In this document: positions 7,423 to 8,948 of the stretch, one piece after another
Numbering within the stretch: position 1 is the stretch's first letter
How the letters are laid out: every line of letters starts with the position of its first letter
Origin: Pseudomonadota bacterium
GTDB taxonomy: Bacteria > Bdellovibrionota_B > Oligoflexia > Oligoflexales > JAPPIL01
DNA length: 8,948 bases
Assembly (NCBI GenBank): GCA_028877195.1
Contig: JAPPIL010000119.1
Span: forward strand, 1 to 8,948
Direction of reading: 5' to 3'
Notes under the pieces: generated by a model
What the model was told of the DNA's origin: nothing
The model's input: the letters and a program-made list of their open reading frames with translations, nothing else
Databases searched by the model: none
Made by a program: the position numbers and the translations under genes

Positions 7423-8442
7423 TTACAGGTTGCTAACGAATTTACAATCATTGCTATCACACCGCATGCAATTGTCAAATGAATACATGCGAGAGCGTTG
7501 ATTGCTTTTGAAGATGGATTTTTGCTTCAAGATATAGCAGCGGCAATGTGCTTTGCTGGTATCCACCCCCTTCTTGTGGCAAGATACCGCACCCCAGTGG
7601 GTTATCGCATGCGCATACCAGTCTTTTTCCGCCGCAATCGGTGTTAATGGTTCAACATCAAGACGGCAAGACACATCCAAGCCGTATTTATTGATCACCC
7701 TTGAACTATTGTCTGCGGCACTTTGATAATCGTCGTTGCCAAACTGTTGTTCATGATAGAAGGCAGACTTGTTGATATTTCTACATTCTTCCAAATCAGC
7801 CCCCGTCAGCTGAACTTGATTTGCACCCGCAAAGTCATTGCTCCTGACCAGTGAATTGCCATTACCAACACACAAACCCATTGACACCTTGCCAGTCGGG
7901 TCATCTTGAGAGGATCTAAAGCCCGATAAACAAGTGCATTCAGGGGTCTTGTCGGCAGTGCAGGATACGATACCAAAATAGTCTTGCGCACCTGAATGGG
8001 GTGGGTGATTGTGCACCCACGGCTCTTTAGAGTGTGAATGACCCGCAACCATCCAGTTGAGAACACACTTGCCCGTCGCATCAGGGTTTTTTATCCCACC
8101 TTTAAAGTCATAACGGTAAGCACTTGCCGCACTATAGCCGTAGGAACTCTCTTTGCCCTTGTAGAGCGGATCAGATCTGGGAACATCATCGGCATGAAAA
8201 CCAAGGAGCTTCAGTGCCTCTGCAGCGGCAAGCCTTGTGGACAGCCAGCATTTTGGCCAGTTCTTGGGAGCTGCGATAGGAGTACCTGACGATGGCGACT
8301 CTGGTGTCTGGTTGCTATCATCAGGTTTTGGTTTTTGCCGTTCGTCTTTTGGCGCTGAAGTCATCGTGGACATGCGATTGCCACAGCTAGCGAAAACCGC
8401 AGCACATACTATCACTGCCAACAATAACGCTGATCGTTGCAT
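7423..8442 (-). CDS. Cysteine-rich lipoprotein with duplicated CxC module, function unknown
   Basis: I do not recognise the family. From ATG 8442 the product is 339 residues. It begins with a short basic start, a hydrophobic stretch (SALLLAVIVCAAVFA) and FASC, so Cys20 is the probable lipidation site of a signal peptidase II signal peptide. A charged, proline/serine/threonine-rich linker follows at about 29-60. The rest has 14 cysteines (65, 126, 161, 169, 171, 191, 220, 259, 288, 300, 302, 325, 328, 333), suggesting a disulfide-bonded domain outside the cytoplasm. The region holds two similar modules (residues 126-191 and 259-325). Module A also has a histidine cluster at 135-149. The same frame is open to ATG 8478, adding 12 residues. 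ATG 8442 is preferred because AAAGGGAAA precedes it and it gives a normal signal peptide. Transketolase lies 88 bases upstream on the same strand, so a shared transcript is possible. Confidence 0.85.
   Translation of the reverse strand: MQRSALLLAVIVCAAVFASCGNRMSTMTSAPKDERQKPKPDDSNQTPESPSSGTPIAAPKNWPKCWLSTRLAAAEALKLLGFHADDVPRSDPLYKGKESSYGYSAASAYRYDFKGGIKNPDATGKCVLNWMVAGHSHSKEPWVHNHPPHSGAQDYFGIVSCTADKTPECTCLSGFRSSQDDPTGKVSMGLCVGNGNSLVRSNDFAGANQVQLTGADLEECRNINKSAFYHEQQFGNDDYQSAADNSSRVINKYGLDVSCRLDVEPLTPIAAEKDWYAHAITHWGAVSCHKKGVDTSKAHCRCYILKQKSIFKSNQRSRMYSFDNCMRCDSNDCKFVSNL
7468..7668 (-). repeat. Protein repeat B of the cysteine-rich lipoprotein
   Basis: This encodes residues 259-325, running from SCRLD through WYAHAITHWGAVSC and CRCYIL to the next cysteine. 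The cysteine order C-x28-C-x11-C-x-C-x22-C parallels the upstream copy. The similarity is at protein level and too diverged to see as a DNA repeat. Confidence 0.5.
7870..8067 (-). repeat. Protein repeat A of the cysteine-rich lipoprotein
   Basis: This encodes residues 126-191: KCVLN, a histidine-rich stretch, then FGIVSC, CTCLSGF and a closing LC. The cysteine order is C-x34-C-x7-C-x-C-x19-C. It shares C-x-L-(N/D), W..H....H, an aromatic-G-x-V-S-C core and CxC with repeat B. Confidence 0.5.
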
Positions 8443-8493
8443 TTTCCCTTTTTCCAACACATTGCTTGGAAGCCACATCGGATAAATTTTGCC

Positions 8494-8507
8494 TAAACTT
8501 TAGTTTA
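8494..8507. repeat. Short inverted repeat between transketolase and lipoprotein genes
   Basis: TAAACT, two bases, then AGTTTA form a 14-base near-perfect palindrome in the AT-rich gap between the two minus-strand genes. It could be an operator or part of the lipoprotein promoter. No clear -35/-10 pair or terminator T run goes with it, and such AT palindromes can arise by chance. Confidence 0.35.
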
Positions 8508-8530
8508 TTTAAATACCGATGCTAGTCGCC

Positions 8531-8947
8531 CTAAAGCCAAGCGAGTATCTTGGCTGTTATCTGCTCTGGGGTAAAGCCATAGAACTTCGCTAAATCATTT
8601 GCCTTGCCACTACGACCATACTCATCAATGCTGATACACAGCCCATGCATGCCAACGTAACGCTCCCAGCCTAGTGCTACCCCTGCTTCAATCGCAACAC
8701 GCTTTTTGAGCTGGGGCGGCAACACATGTTCTTGGTAATCCCTGTCCTGCTCGGCAAACAACTCCCAACAGGGCATGGAAACCACTTGTGCATGGATGTC
8801 ATGTTGGCGTGCGAGCAATTCAGCACAGGCGATGGCGATAAAAACTTCACTGCCAGTTGCGATAAGCAGTAAGTCTTTGCCCTGCGTTAGAATGTAAGCA
8901 CCCCTGCTCGCACCATGTCTAGAACTTTGCTTGAGGGCAGGTAGTTG
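8531..8947 (-). CDS. tkt: Transketolase, C-terminal part (5' end outside window)
   Basis: Transketolase moves two-carbon units between sugar phosphates in the pentose phosphate pathway, using thiamine diphosphate. Only the last 138 residues are here. The frame stays open past the internal ATG at 8818 to the window edge, so the fragment begins QLPALKQ, matching the end of the RQxLPxL motif before the C-terminal domain. Other family landmarks are LIATGSEV, the VVSMPCWELF segment followed by EQDRDYQEHVLPP, IEAGVALGWERYVG, and the closing SIDEYGRSGKANDLAKFYGFT. The thiamine diphosphate-binding domains lie beyond the window. The stop is at 8531-8533. C-terminal domains of this fold also occur in DXP synthase and E1 enzymes, but the MPCWELF and VLPP motifs are specific to transketolase. 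Confidence 0.93.
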   Translation of the reverse strand, partial: QLPALKQSSRHGASRGAYILTQGKDLLLIATGSEVFIAIACAELLARQHDIHAQVVSMPCWELFAEQDRDYQEHVLPPQLKKRVAIEAGVALGWERYVGMHGLCISIDEYGRSGKANDLAKFYGFTPEQITAKILAWL

Positions 8948-8948
8948 C

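Noticed and set aside
8237..8485. Plus-strand open frames (also 8038-8289) opposite the lipoprotein gene
   Set aside because: The minus-strand frame has a proper signal peptide, lipobox and repeated cysteine pattern. The plus-strand frames are shadows without signals.
8531..8818. Stand-alone 95-residue protein starting at ATG 8818
   Set aside because: The frame is open upstream to the window edge with transketolase sequence (LIATGSEV, QLPALKQ), so this ATG is internal.
1..8948. Mobile element, CRISPR array, defence island or biosynthetic cluster
   Set aside because: No transposase, integrase, terminal repeats, spaced direct repeats or matching enzyme sets were found on either strand.

Overview
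The window comes from a Gram-negative bacterium of moderate GC content (close to half, judged by eye). Supporting signs are system I cytochrome c maturation genes, a TolQ/ExbB-type inner-membrane channel protein and a lipoprotein-type signal peptide. It looks like chromosome, with closely packed core-metabolism genes. No transposase, integrase, phage gene or CRISPR array is visible. The tRNA gene does not encode its CCA end, and the NAD-glutamate dehydrogenase is the compact type of about 1,044 residues. Both argue against an enteric gammaproteobacterium, but the class cannot be fixed from sequence reading alone.

Layout. Positions 1-103 are an AT-rich leader followed by a C-rich, proline-coding tract with no gene of its own. 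Positions 104-2058 (+) hold ccmA, ccmB and ccmC, joined by short overlaps. They encode the ABC exporter and haem-handling part of cytochrome c maturation. The cluster stops after ccmC, with no ccmD or later genes here. A tRNA-Gly(GCC) gene lies at 2083-2157 on the minus strand, facing ccmC, and has a near-consensus sigma70-type promoter.

Positions 2229-7405 (+) look like one operon. It holds a TolQ/ExbB/MotA-family proton-channel subunit without its usual ExbD/TolR partner, a glutamate-cysteine ligase of the plant/EgtA-like GCS2 type, and a large NAD-dependent glutamate dehydrogenase. The last two overlap by ATGA and both act on glutamate: one commits it to gamma-glutamylcysteine, the other oxidises it to 2-oxoglutarate and ammonium.

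Positions 7423-8442 (-) encode an unrecognised cysteine-rich lipoprotein with an internal duplication. It converges on the dehydrogenase gene with only 17 bases between the stop codons. Positions 8531-8947 (-) are the C-terminal part of a transketolase gene running off the right edge.

Most of the window is ordinary housekeeping DNA. The least explained items are the duplicated cysteine-rich lipoprotein, the channel subunit without a partner inside a glutamate operon, and the compact dehydrogenase.
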